From positions 58,707,776 to 58,771,775 of the forward strand of contig OY829326.1 of the NCBI GenBank assembly GCA_963691655.1: a stretch of 64,000 bases of DNA. The letters run 5' to 3'. This document shows, piece after piece, positions 11,045 through 23,300 of the stretch (its first letter is position 1; the number at the start of each line of letters is the position of its first letter). The notes under the pieces were generated by a model, which was not told where the DNA came from, searched no databases, and saw nothing but the letters and a program-made list of their open reading frames with translations. Made by a program: the position numbers and the translations under genes. The DNA is from Toxonevra muliebris (Eukaryota > Arthropoda > Insecta > Diptera > Pallopteridae).

Positions 11045-11912
11045 TTGGCCAAAGAATTGAAAGTCTTCCGTCAAACTGTTTCCAATGCTTTTGAACAGTT
11101 TCAGGAGAATTTGACCATCGATAGGAAACCTAGTTCAGGAAGAAAACAAGGACCACATTATATTGGGAAAGCCAAGAAAATAGAAAGCATATTGAAAAGA
11201 TCTCCAAACACATCTGGTAAAAAAAGCTGCCCGGTTAGCCCAGTGTTCTAACTCTGACTATTTGGTGCGAAAAGCTAAAGCCAATGCAGGTTTGAAAACA
11301 TACAAAGTCCAAAAAGTTGCAGACAGGAATGCTGCAAAAAATTTAGACGCCAAAAGTAGAGCTCAGAAATTAAAATCGAATTTCATACAAAAATATTCAT
11401 GATGTATAATGGACGACGAAACGTATGTACTGGCAGATTTTACGCAGCTTCCGGGTCAAAATTTTTATGTTGCTGATGCTCGGGGAAATGTCGAAGAACA
11501 ATTTAGAATCCAAAAGCAGGCGAAATTCCTGGTATGGCAAGCTATATGCAGTTGCGGCAAAAGAAGCAAGTCATTTGTTACAGTGGGCTCTATAAATACC
11601 GAAATATACATCAAAGAATGTTTGAAAAAAAAAACTTCTTCCTTTCATAAGAGAGCACAATGTGTCTACATATTTTTGGCCCGATTTGGCATCATGTCAC
11701 TACGGCAAGAAAGCTCTGGAGTGGTACCAAAGTAATAACATAGTTTTTGTACCAAGAGAGGCCAATCCTTCAAATTGTCCGCAGCTAAGACCAGTGGAGA
11801 GATATTGGGCTCTTGTGAAAAGAAACTTAAGGAGCACAAAAAAGGTGTCCCAAAATATCGAAGATTTTAAAAGGAGATGGCCAAACTGTTTCAAAAGGTC
11901 CACGAGTTCATA
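11045..11912 (+). pseudogene. Tc1/mariner-superfamily DD37E transposase, frameshifted
   Basis: Three overlapping pieces in three frames together make one transposase. The first (11045-11251) is the DNA-binding part with a helix-turn-helix (AKELKVFRQTVSNAFEQF) and a following SSGRKQGP loop. The second (11409-11735) starts with MDDETYV, the first catalytic Asp, and continues with VWQAICSCGKRSK. The third (11662-11913) has WPDLASCHY with the second Asp and PQLRPVERYW with the catalytic Glu. Exactly 37 residues lie between the second Asp and the Glu, which defines the DD37E group known from mosquitoes and other animals. At least two frameshifts kill the gene. Family assignment rests on these motifs and the countable spacing. 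Terminal repeats were not securely found. Confidence 0.85.
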
Positions 11913-12029
11913 AATAGTGGTTAGAACTATAAAAGTTATATTTTTCTGTAATTTGTAAAATATTATCAATATAAAAAAAAAATCAAAACTCTAAGATCAA
12001 CTGTTTAAAAATTATTGAATTTTATATAT

Positions 12030-12290
12030 GTTAAGATTTTTTCGATTTCTCTCCTTATGTATGATTCAGGTAAATTTTAAATAAATAATCCCAAAAATAC
12101 AAAATTAAAAACCTAAAATCAACAAATAAAAATTAAACAAGTTTTTTAAATTTGCTCCTTATAATTTTCAGGAAGTGTGTGATGTATGTTTTTCGCATAA
12201 ATTTTAAATAAATAATTCCAAAAATTTCACAAAAATTATACGCATTTAAAGAAGTTGTTCCTTACAATTTCTCGCCAAGAGACATCATAA
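12030..12290 (+). repeat. Short degenerate tandem repeat (two to three units)
   Basis: The block CTCCTTAT...CAGG...TAAATTTTAAATAAATAAT.CCAAAAAT occurs at about 12051-12105 and again at about 12155-12225, with a partial third start (GTTCCTTACAATTT) near 12252. It lies just downstream of the DD37E relic and may be part of that element's 3' untranslated end. Confidence 0.45.
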
Positions 12291-12299
12291 AAAAATGAG

Positions 12300-14950
12300 G
12301 TCCTTGAAAATTTTCTACACACAAAATAAAATAGTAAACAAACTGTTTTAATTTTGTATACACGCATACAAACTCATAAAACTTTAAATTTTGTTGTTGT
12401 TAGTTTTGTTATTGTTTCTCTTTTATTTTCCACACGCTACATACATAAATATGTATGTGCGTAGGTACCCTCTAAAGCCGCTACTACTACTACAACTTCA
12501 AATACAACTACATTTTTATTATTTATGTTCATTTTTATACCTAAAAACATTGTTTTTATTTTGTTGCTACATTTTTCGTTGTATGTTTGCATGCATGTGT
12601 TTGTATGAGTGTGTATCGCTATATATTGCTTATCCTATTTATCAACGCATAAGCACACATATATAAAACAAGATACAAAAAAATACATATGTGTAGGAGG
12701 TATATATGCATAGGTGTGTGTATGTATATATATGTGGCAGACATACAAGTATTTTTCACATGCTTGTTTATATATGTATATATGTACATATGTATACAAA
12801 AAAACATGTGCCGCTTAGGAATTTTCTGTTTTTTTTTTTTGCTTTTAGTTCTACTACTCTTTTACTTCTTCTTTATTTTGTTATTTTTCTTTTATATTTT
12901 TTATCGTTTCTTTTTCTCGTATAAATAAAATAAATGTAGGTGAAAATATACATAAATAATGTTAGTGTATTGTATATGCTGGTGCTGTTTATGATGTATG
13001 TGTGTACGTCTGTGTATGTGGGTGGGCAAGTAGGTGACGGCAGCGTCTATATCAACAACAGCAACTACAACAATAGTAGTAGTACCGGGAGGAAAAGATG
13101 ACGAAGATGGTGATGAAGTAAAAGTTATAGAAATATAGCAAGAAAAATGATGGAATGAGGAAATGCGAAAAAGAAAACAGCGCAGCAGCTGCGTTTATAA
13201 AAAGAGCATGGAGACTATATAGATATATGAATACATACAAACACATGAATATAAACAGACGTACATTTAAGTATTTGTACATACACATACAAATATACTT
13301 TAAAAAATTTTTTGTTTGTTTGTTTGAATATAGTTTTGTGTAATGCTTTTTCGCCTGTCTGCTCTGCTGTTTTGTTATGGAATTTTTTTTCTTTTTATCT
13401 TTGTGTACACAAATACATATACATTCTTACATATGTGCGTATGTATATATGCACACATGTGTAGATGTATGTCTATGTAGGATTGTGTGTTTATGTTGAA
13501 TGTATGCGACTGATATTGCTTTAGCATCCAATTGACAGTCTAGAGAATTGACGTTATGACTTTAAGTCATTTCTTTTTTCTACATCGCTTATTTTTCAGC
13601 TCAGCTTGTTTCAAAAGATATATGAAATTTTTCTTTTTTACGTTTTTCTTACTACGTTTTCACTTAATTTTTTACTGTGGCATTGTTTTTATTTTAATAT
13701 AAATTATTGGTTATTCTTTGGGGATGACTTTGCTTCCATTTAAAAAAAAGATTAATATTAAATCTTTTAAACTTAAACAGTTTTAAGCCGGTATGCTTCC
13801 AAATTGAAATGTTTTTCATAAATTTTTATATTTGCAACAACTTTATTCTCCCAATAATAATGCAATATTGGAAAACATATAAAAATTAATTATTTGAGTA
13901 GTGATATTAGTTATGTTCCTCTACTATATGGGGTTCGCACCCAAACCAATGCTATTCCTAATCATTTCCACGCTCACGGAAATTTTCCATTTGACAGAAA
14001 AACGTATTGTTCTCACTGAAGCGATCTTTTCAATTTCCAAAGCGCTGTGTTTTTAGAAACTAGTTCTGATCCTTTTATAAAATCCAGTTTCAAGTGATAG
14101 GCACATATGAATCTCAAATTTACATTTTCACGTGACAGTAATTTTGACATTTAAAGTATTTTGAATACAATTTGCTGATATATAGGATGTACTGAGATAG
14201 TGCTACATAAAGATTCAATATACTGATCTTTGGAAAATTTTGATGGAGGAAAGTCTAGTTTTTTAATGAAATCAATTGTTCTGGCTTGTGTGCTTACCAG
14301 AAAGATCTTCGGAAACAAATCAGAATCTTTTCTGTATATCTCCAGTCATTTCTGGAGAAATACAGAATGGTGTTAGTGGCCTACTAGCTCACCGGACCCA
14401 ATCCCTATTTTAAGGGAGTAAAGTAGGAAAGGTCTAAGCCAATAACACTGAGGCTAAGCTAAGAGCAGCGGTTGACTCCAATCGGTCTACAATTTCGAAG
14501 GACCTTAATAAAAAAAAATGCCATACAGACTGTCCGCTTCGCTTTGTTTATTAGCATGCCAGAAAGCTGAAACTTTACGATAACTCGTAACTTTTTATTC
14601 ACTTCATATTGTTATAATTTGTATTCCATTTGATTCTTTTCAGTGAGTGTGGTAGGTCTAAAAACTTTTTACTCCTTTGCTTGGGTGACGAAGGTACCCG
14701 GATACCTCTACACAAATTGTATGAAAATATAAACAGCTTTTGACTATCATTGTACGTAATAGTGCTGCAAACTACAAAATATATTTTAGCATTCCCCGTA
14801 AACATAAAAATAATATTTAGGAGTCCCCATTAAGTAAGTTTTTGTCTGTTTTTTAATACACTGAGGTAAATTTTGAGAATTCACAACGGCGGCATAATGA
14901 TACCTCTGGCATTGAGTTTGCATTAAGTCTGTTCGCGTACACAATATTAA
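12300..14950. other. Gene-less low-complexity DNA
   Basis: From 12.36 to 13.5 kb the DNA is dominated by TATG/CATA microsatellites, CTA/CAA triplets and poly-T runs. The frames in it encode only low-complexity peptides. From 13.5 to 14.95 kb it is unique-looking A/T-rich sequence without a recognisable gene. Confidence 0.5.
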
Positions 14951-14952
14951 TT

Positions 14953-15262
14953 GAGAGGCTGAGAAGAAAAGTGGTATAACTTCTACGTTCAGGAAAAAGT
15001 GGAATAACTTTACTTAAGAGTAAAAGCATAATGAAATATGCTCAGAGCAAAAGTGAAACGAAATATGTTTAGAGCAAAAACGGCATTAATCGCTATGCTA
15101 ATTTTGCTCTGAAAGAATTGTTATACCATTTCTGCTCTTACTTTTAAGTCGTTTCATTTCACCTCTGAACCGTATTACTTGTACCATTCTTGCACTGAGG
15201 TACTAAATTATTTCACTTTTGCTCTTATATAAATTTTAGACCGCTTTTCCACTCGGCCTGTC
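14953..15262. mobile_element. MITE family M310, copy 1
   Basis: The element starts GAGAGGCTGAG.AGAAAAG and ends CTTTTCCACTCGGCCTGTC, so its ends are inverted repeats (GACAGGCCGAG when the right end is read inwards). Internally it repeats the motif AGAGCAAAAGTGAAACGAAA in direct form on the left half and its complement (TTTTGCTCT) on the right half, which gives a partly palindromic body. A second copy lies at 15473-15763. No coding capacity. No confident target duplication was read, so the superfamily is open. Confidence 0.75.
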
Positions 15263-15472
15263 ATTTAGCATTCCAAAGTGAAATAAAGCCGAATCGTCCT
15301 CATCTCACACTGAATAATAAAAAATATGTTTCGAATCATGAAATAGTTTTTGCGGACAAATAAATGTTCAAAGTGAGATATTATTAAGAACTTTGTAATC
15401 ACTGCATTTGTGTTTAATTTACATTTCTTCTCATTGTATTTTCTTTATATTTTATTATTAAACCATAAAAAA

Positions 15473-15763
15473 GAGGCTGAGAGTAAAAGTGGTATAACTT
15501 CTACGTTCAGAAAAAAGTGGATTAATTTTAATTAAGAGCAAAAGCGAGACGAAATATGTTCAGAGCAAAAGTGAAACGAAATATGCAAAAACGGAATAAA
15601 TCAATATGCTGTTTTTGCTCTGAAAGAATTATTATACCATTTTTTTCTCTTACTTTTAAATCTTTTCATTTCCCTTCTAAACCGTATTTCTTGTACTGAT
15701 ATACTAAATTATTTCACTGTTTCTCTTATATAAATTTTAGCCCGCTTTTCCTCTCGGCCTGTC
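15473..15763. mobile_element. MITE family M310, copy 2
   Basis: This matches copy 1 along its whole length in the same orientation (GAGGCTGAGAG at the left, CTCTCGGCCTGTC at the right), with substitutions and a roughly 20-base internal loss. The two copies are 210 bp apart. Either two separate insertions or a segmental duplication would explain them. Confidence 0.75.
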
Positions 15764-17632
15764 AATTACTAATTTTAATATTTTTAACATTTTTAACTAC
15801 ATATTAATAACGACAGTAATCCTTGTAGTTTCAGAAACTTTTAAATTATTTTTCAAAATAATGGTGAACTAATTTCGTGTGATACCAAAAAACCAGATCG
15901 AATAAACTAAGACAAAAGAAAACAGTTAATGCTTAAAAAATGCAATAAATGTTAAAAAGACAACGAACTTATGCTTTTCAAACCAAGAAATAAAGGAAAA
16001 AACACAAGCAATTCTACTTAAGGGTCCAAAGAGGAATTTTGAAATAAACGATTTCGTCCCCCTTTCTCCATTATTAACTCCTTGCTGGTGAGTTGTCGAA
16101 CCAGGACTGAATGAAGAAAAAAAAAGATCTACCCCCCTGGATCCAATAGAATCGACTCAACTAAAATTTGAGAATTTCAATCAAACTTGGCACAGACGTT
16201 CACTGAACTGTATCATATGTGGCAACCGCATTGTCTAATACTTGGTCACAACTCAGATACTATTTCAAAGTCAAATTGTATTGTAAAATATTATAGCCAG
16301 ACACAGATCAAGTTCGGAAATGGGCACAAAAGGATAGGTGGGTACGGCGCCTTCCATACAAATGAAAATGTCTAAAAATGGCAGTTATAGGAAATACTGA
16401 CTAACTAACCCAAATTCAGTAAACTTCATTTAAGTAGCCTCTGACTAACTGTTGAGAAAATTGCCAATACAAAGCAATATTCCCGGCTATTTCCTATACA
16501 ACTAAAGCAAAACTTGAGCAATCTCAGCAAAGTTTTCAATCCAAATTCAAACCAATTTTAAGCAATTGTATCAAAGAATCCCTTTTATCTCTGCAAAACA
16601 TATACATAAAACAAAATAACATATACTTATATAACAATAATATATAAAACAGTTAATTAAGCCAAACTATCCTCCAGAACAACGTAAAAGTTTTCAACGT
16701 CGAGCAATAATTACACCAGCAGGCAGTAAAATCTCCACAGAGCAACGTCATGGAAAATATTGATATCAAATATAACAAAGTGCAATATAGTAAATTAGAC
16801 AAATAAATAAAGTTCTTAATGTAGAAATCATTATAATCGAAGAACAACCACACTGAAAGAAAATAAGTAAAATGATACAGCTGTATTTATGCATCTCCAA
16901 AGCTGAAACTTCATGATACTCTCATGGATACATTTAAGAACGAAATGATGAGCTTTTTTATATATGTAAATGTTTCGTACGTCAGTGAGAGTGGTAAACA
17001 TACATAGCTGTCATTGCCCTATGGAAAATGTTTGAATAGATGCCGCAAAATACATACATTGCTTCCACAACACTGACAACAGCGATGCTTTTATGATCAG
17101 TAAGTTCGTGTTACTACTTTCTACCGTGCACTATAATATGGACACTCGATGCGCTCAAAAGAAGCCCGAGGCCATTAATTATTACAACAAAAACAAAACA
17201 GGAGTAGATCGATAGATGAAATGGTTGGAACATACACCTGCAAGTGCAGAACTTTACTCTGGCCATACGCGTTTTTTTTAATATTTTAGACGTGACCACC
17301 CTAGCCATGTACATTATATATAAGACTTTTCATCTATCTAATAAAATGGAAGCCCGGTGTGAACACTTACATTCCAAGGAGCTCAACACAATGAAAATAT
17401 CGTGGCTCAAACAATCACTAGAAATGCAATCGCCAACATAATGCGAGGATCGTTGGTTATGAAAACAACCGTTGCTTCAACTTTGTTCTCATCGGGCCCA
17501 GCTTACTTACAGTAAATACTATTGGTAAAACATTCAGTCAAGTAATTAAATTAAATAAAATAAAATATAGTCCTTAATTAACAAAAGACAAAAAAACAAG
17601 AAAAAAATTCTTTACAAAACACGTAACATTTT
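15764..17632. other. No recognisable gene
   Basis: A/T-rich sequence. No family-like translation was found on either strand. The short frames have no recognisable motif. Confidence 0.45.
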
Positions 17633-18436
17633 TTAACGCCGAATATTATGGATTGCCACACTGTAGCTGCAGCTTATATTGTCTTTGTCTTCTTTGGTAT
17701 TCATCGTTTTTCTTAGTTTTTTCTGTATATGTAGGCTCTCTAGTGTGTATCTTGTGCTCTCTCTTTTTTCTCTGTCCAGTATTTGTACTTGTTTAAAATT
17801 TGCAGTGTGGTGTTTTTCTAACATATGTTGTGCTAGTGCAGTTGTTGTTTTTTCCCTCTTTATGTCTGCCTGATGTTCCGCTATTCTGGTTCCCAAAAGT
17901 CTTTTTGTTGTGCCTATGTATACAAGATTACATTTCTCGCTCTCATTCCCATTGCAGCCGATCTCGTAAATAACATTGCATTGTTGCTCTTTTGTTATTG
18001 GAGTTTTAGTGTTCGTAAAAATTGTGCTGAGTGTGTGATTGGGTCTGTGAGCGAATGTTGTGGTTTGTTGTTGTTGTATTATTGAGTGCAGTATTTTGCT
18101 TTCCGTTAGTGTTGGTATGTATGGAACTCCAAAATATTTTTTTGTGATGCCAGATTTTAGTGATTTGTCAATTATTTGGGGGATTTTTTTAAGTTTAAAT
18201 ACGTTATTTCTTATCAACGTATTTACTATTTGTAGTGGGTAGTCATTAATTTTGAGTATTGTTTTAATTTTGTTTATGTTGTCCTTGTGAAATTGTTTAT
18301 CGCTTACAGATAGTACCTTTGCTATTAAATTGTCTGCTGTGTTGATTTTTTGTGTGATTGTTGTGTTGTTGTGTGTTTTTTTAATCAAAAATTTTAAAAG
18401 AAAATCAAGGGCATACAATGTGACTACTGATAATAT
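17633..18436 (-). pseudogene. Penelope-like retroelement, 3' ORF end with GIY-YIG endonuclease
   Basis: A frame open from 18436 down to the stop at 17633 ends in a GIY-YIG nuclease domain. Counting from the first usable codon at 18418, VIY lies at residues 149-151, YIG at 167-169, the conserved Arg at 178 in TRIAEH, and the likely catalytic Glu at about 227 in TLESLHI. A cysteine pair (C155, C163) sits between VIY and YIG. In Penelope-like elements the reverse transcriptase is followed by just such a domain, which nicks the target. The first part (residues 1-145) fits the linker after the RT thumb. The RT core is missing and an in-frame stop at 18437-18439 closes the frame, so this is a 5'-truncated copy with an undamaged endonuclease domain. 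There is no ATG start. The terminal TTG call is only formal. Confidence 0.85.
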
Positions 18437-18467
18437 CTATAGCCTAATTTAATATAAATTGCAAGTA

Positions 18468-19736
18468 TTGGAAGTATGAATGTATAAACTCGTATTTTTT
18501 TCGTAATTTGGACATTTATTGTGAAAAGTGACTACAAATTTATTCTTTAAAGTATTGTCCGTCGTTAGCCACAACCTTTTCCCATCTTTCTTTTAGCAAA
18601 CGGATTCCGCGTCGAAAGAACTCCTCTTCTTTTTAGGCTATCCACGAATCGACCCATTCTTTGAGTTCTTTGAAAGAACGGAAATGCTGTTCAGCCTGTG
18701 TCATCGATCGGAACAAGTGGTAATCAGAAGGAGCAATGTCTGGAGAATACGGCGGGAGGGGTAGCACTTCCCATTTCAGTATGTTTTTACTTGCCTTGCA
18801 ACATGCGGCCGAGCATTGTCGTGCTGAAGAATAACTTCGTCGTGTCTATTCTCATATTCTGGCCTCTTATCCTTTAATACTCGGCTCGAACGCATCAATT
18901 GTAGTCGGTAGCGGTAGCCAGTGATCGTTTCATTCGGTTTCAACAGCTCATAATACACGACACCTTTCATATCTCACCAAATACACAGCATGAGCTTGGA
19001 TCCATGGATGTTCGGCTTTGCCGTTGATGCTGATGCATGTCCGGGCGGTCCCCATGATTTTTTACGCTTTGGGTTATCGTAACGTATCCACTTTTCATTG
19101 CCAGTCACAATACGATGCAGAAACCCCTTTCTTTTCTGTCGTGCAATCAGCAGTTCACATGTGAAAAATCGTCGTTCGACGTCTCTCGGCTTCAATTCGT
19201 ACGGCACCCAATTTCCTTGCTTTTGAATCATTCCCAATGCTTTTAACCGTTTAGAAATGGTTGATTGATCAACTCCTAAAGATTCTGCAAGTTCTTGTTG
19301 CGTTTGACATGAATCTTTTTCGAGTAATGCTTTCAATTCTTCATCTTCAAACTTTTTCGGGCCGCCTGAACGATCCCTGTCTTCAACATCAAAATCGCCA
19401 CTTTTGAAACGGGCATACCACACCTGACACATTCTAACGTCTATAGCACAGTCAGGATAAGCTTCAGTGAGTAAACGATGTGCTTCAGTTGCGTTTTTCT
19501 TTAAATGGAAGAAGCAAATTAAAACTTCCCGCAAATGTTGTTTTGTTGACACGAAATTCGACATTTTAAGCTATAGTGAAACACTTTTGTAAAATTATGA
19601 AAATTATTTGACAGATCAATTCTTATAGTATTTTTGGGGTTCTTCGAGATAGAATAGCTGTCAATGTCAAAAAAATGGCGCGTATGATAGATATGAAGTT
19701 AGTCACAATTACGAGTTTATATATTCATACTCCCAA
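18468..19736 (-). mobile_element. mauritiana-type mariner transposon with both ends
   Basis: Inverted ends of about 28 bp are readable: TTGGAAGTATGAATGTATAA at 18468 and TTGGGAGTATGAATATATAA read inwards from 19736, both continuing ACTCGTA. A TA dinucleotide flanks each end (18466-18467 and 19737-19738), the expected target duplication. The length of 1269 bp is normal for mariner. The ends differ at only a few positions. Confidence 0.9.
18540..19564 (-). pseudogene. mariner transposase (Mos1-like), inactivated
   Basis: The first 196 codons (19564 down to 18974) are open. They contain the N-terminal helix-turn-helix region, the linker WVPYEL and the block HRIVTGNEKW. In active mariners that last motif is TGDEKW with the first catalytic Asp; here it is Asn (AAT for GAT). 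A TGA replaces the second Trp of the CIWWD motif (18971-18973). The next part carries ILQHDNARPH with the second Asp. After QVKTY, about 10 bases are missing, which shifts the frame. Beyond it, PPYSPDIAPSDYHLF holds the third Asp, and a further TAA follows in the IAKK region. The natural end is the TAA at 18540-18542. Three or more independent lesions mean it is dead, although the reading is otherwise close to full length. Confidence 0.9.
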
Positions 19737-19975
19737 TATATTTAATATACCAGTCTAAAAGTGCATACTGATATTTTTTAATAAATCTAGTAAAATATTA
19801 ATAGATTAACTACTATTTGATCCTTGCAATTACGGAAATCTTTTTTAGTTAGTCTGATTTAATTCTTAAAAAAATATCTCAGATCTTAGTTTTCACCTTT
19901 TAGAATTCAGGGTAGTTGAAGAAATTGAAATTAATAAACCATTTGTAAGTGTAAGGTTCGCTGGTGGAATAACCG

Positions 19976-20317
19976 CTAGATAGCAAACGAGCGAATTAAG
20001 AATTTTCGTGGTATTAGCACATCCTCTCTATTTAATTTTATATTAAGAATTGTTGCTTCGGATACGTTTGGCATGAGTTTCTTCGTATCAAGTCTGTTTC
20101 TAATACATAATCGAAGTGGATTAATGTTAAGAAAAAATATGGGCACACCAACTTTTTGGTATAATATAGGCGCAGGTATTCTTCTTCCTGGCATGGACAG
20201 CGAAATATTCATGACGGTATCAATTAAGTTATACTTTACTGTTTCGGTGGAAATTTTTTCTTGTATAAGCCTGGTAGTTTCATTGAAGTCATTGATTTGT
20301 TCCAATCTTACACACAT
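19976..20317 (-). pseudogene. Helitron Rep/helicase fragment (Pif1-like helicase C-terminal part)
   Basis: The 113-residue frame contains VGVPIFFLNINPLRLCIRNR followed by SEATILN and EDVLIPR. These correspond to the segment K(V/L)GAP(I/V)MLLRNLDP..LCNGTRL...EA.ILTG...G..V.IPR of the Pif1-type helicase domain in Helitron RepHel proteins. The final helicase motif with its Gln-Gly pair should follow within some 20-40 residues but is missing because a stop intervenes. No Rep nuclease motif was seen upstream. I read it as a small Helitron remnant. A cellular Pif1 pseudogene is less likely. Confidence 0.7.
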
Positions 20318-20329
20318 TTTTCTGTAGCT

Positions 20330-23300
20330 TGGTTTTAAAAACCAACGTCATTGTACCACCGTACAATCCCACAACAGTTTTTCTATATAGCATACCACTG
20401 TCAGCAAACGTCTTTGTTTCAAATCTCAGTACTATGATATAAATAGTTCCGTCAAGGATTCATGGTATCATAAGCCTAGAAATTTCAAAGAGCTTGAATT
20501 ACATTCATAATTAATATCAAGAATCTTTGCTTGATAGACACAGAGTACTTGTTGTTTAGCTACTTCATTTCTAAACACAACAATATTTTCCTCTTTTTAG
20601 AGCCAAAGAAAACTCACCTATTTTTCATCAGCTCTAAAGAAATATCAGAACACTTAAAGTTATAACTTTTATCTTCAAGACTTATACCATCTTGCACATA
20701 AGATTGAAATATTTCTACAATTTATATTTTTAAAAAATCTTATTCTTTTAGTAAGCAGATTTTACAAAAAAAAAAAAAGTTCTAATTTCTTGAAATAATT
20801 TTAAGATTTCTCCTTCATCTAAAAAATGTATTTACCTCTTACATTATATATTCTGTTTAAGCAATCTGCTCTCTGCTAGAAATATATGCAAAAATACTAA
20901 CAAACATTAAAGGTCAGTTTCAGATAAATGTAAAACTAGGAAGCTAGCAAAACTAAAACAATATTTTCAATTTATTTTCTTATCATCGATTAGTACAATT
21001 TCAACTTCACTACTGATTTATTTTTCATCATCACATTGACATATTTTCTCGTCATATTAATATAAATGCTAATTTCAATAAAAAGGAAAAACTCTATATT
21101 ATAATGTAAATAAGAGAGACATACTGACAAATATACATTCGCCATTAAATATGTATTGAGATTGAAAAGTCTTGTGTGTAAAGTAACAGCAGCAGCCAGA
21201 GACAGAACCAGAACCAGAGCCAAAGCCGGCAGCGGAAAAAGTTTTTTAATTCAAAATGAATGTAAAATACTTTTCTTTAAACTTTTGCTTTCATTTTCAA
21301 AGTAAACATATGAACGAACGAACAAAGTATTATCCTATTGGGAACAAATGTCAGAAAGGGCTTTTCAATTTAAGTATTTTACTCTTATTTTAAACTTTTC
21401 TACTTTTTAATTTAAATCAAATCTAAAAAAAAAAAAACAAACATAAAATCAAAAATAATTTAAACTTTATATGTGCAGTTAAGCGTATGACAAAAAGAAA
21501 GCAAAGAAGAAAACAATAATTTAATCGCTTAAGCTTATCGCAAAAACAACAAAAAGGCTGAAAAAGCAAAAGGAAAACTTTTCTATAACATGCTTAAATG
21601 TAATAAATTTTTAAATAAGCATATACTCGTACCTATCTACATACATATGAGTATGTATGTATGCATATGCACATAGAGTGGGATAACAGTGCGTATGAGT
21701 TATTATAAATAGAAACGTACATATAAAATGATACGTGAGTGAGAAAACATTGAACACGAATTTAAATTTATTATAGACACGTATACGACATGTGTAACAT
21801 ATCGGTTTATATGTATGTATGTGGGTGTATATGATATATAATGTGTTTTTAGCACGAAATTTAATGAATAAACAAACATTTTAAAACGTTTTTTAATAAC
21901 TATAGAAATTAATGAATTAACCTTAAACTATACTCATTGTTTTCGTTACTCATGAAAGGCTATTGAAATAATTTCACCGAAGAACAATAAAAAATATATA
22001 GAACCTGTGAAAACTCCATTTAATTCATAAAAATTTCAATTTACAGATAAAAATACATCTTTATGTATTGCATATTATTTCCAAAACTAATATTTTTCTT
22101 CAAATTATGAACCAGAATTGCAACCGATAACTTGAATTTGTCATTGAAGAGTTAGGCTAAGTAGCTGTCTAGGGACACATTTAGGCCAGAACGGCCCATT
22201 GTGATACCACATCGTTGAACATACAGTTTAACCCCTGTTCCGAATGGCAACGTAGCAATTTGTTATCTCTTGGTACTTTTGCCATTACCTACTCAGAACT
22301 TAACTTGTAAACTTTTTTATATTTCTTAATCACTTCATTTCGATAGAAATATAAGAAGATTATAAAAATCAATCACCAGACCAAGACAAGAACTAAATCG
22401 CAACCTCCCGAGTGAAAGTTTACTGCGCTGCACACTAGAATATCGTGGTAGTCGACCATTAAAGAACTAGCATTTATAAATATTTTAGATTAACATATTT
22501 AAGGAAACTAAAATTGATTAGAAAGTCGCAGTTTTGTTGATATTTTATATAGATAGATGATGCTTTATGAATTAAGGAATTATTTTATGGTACTCCTACT
22601 CTAGTTATCAGTGAAGAGAGCAGCTTTCAACAATGAGTTATACTTATAATATACTATATTTTGACGATTACTCATGTCTGAGCAGCAATGTCTAGAAAAA
22701 ATTAAAATGCCATAATAAACTCTAATCGAAAATCCTTACTTTGTAAATTTTGTGAAGCCAAATTATCACAACTTAGTCACAGACCAGCACTTTTGGATAC
22801 TTTTCTGCTCTTGTGATGAGGCAAACTAAATAGCAAAACATTTTTTTGCATTGTAAAGCTTTGGTAGGAAGAAAAAGAAGAAAGTTCTTATATCCTCCTC
22901 GAACGATAATGCACTTTTAATATAGCAGAATGCTGAACCAAGAACCAATTTTTCACGCCAATGTATTTCAAGTCCGCACTTTCGCATCTCATCAAAAAAT
23001 ATTAACTTCTCATCGCTTTTGTCTTGAATCTATTGACAAAAACATGTCCAAAATATACGAAATTGTCCTTGTATACCCATTTATGTTAGTTAATTTTTGT
23101 TTATTATTTAGTAGTAGGAAAGGCCCAAAAATTAATCACACTGCGACTTAAAATATATTTTGTTTCAAGCCCTTACTAAAGGAAAATATTAATACTATAT
23201 GAATAAAAAGTCAGGAAAAGATGTGATTAAATCTGGTAACAAATTCAAAATTATTTTTCTTTGACAATCGGCTGAGCTACGATTATTTTCTGAGAAGGAA

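Noticed and set aside
12391..12928. Several hydrophobic frames (possible small membrane proteins)
   Set aside because: They are translations of TATG, CTA and poly-T runs, present on both strands at once.
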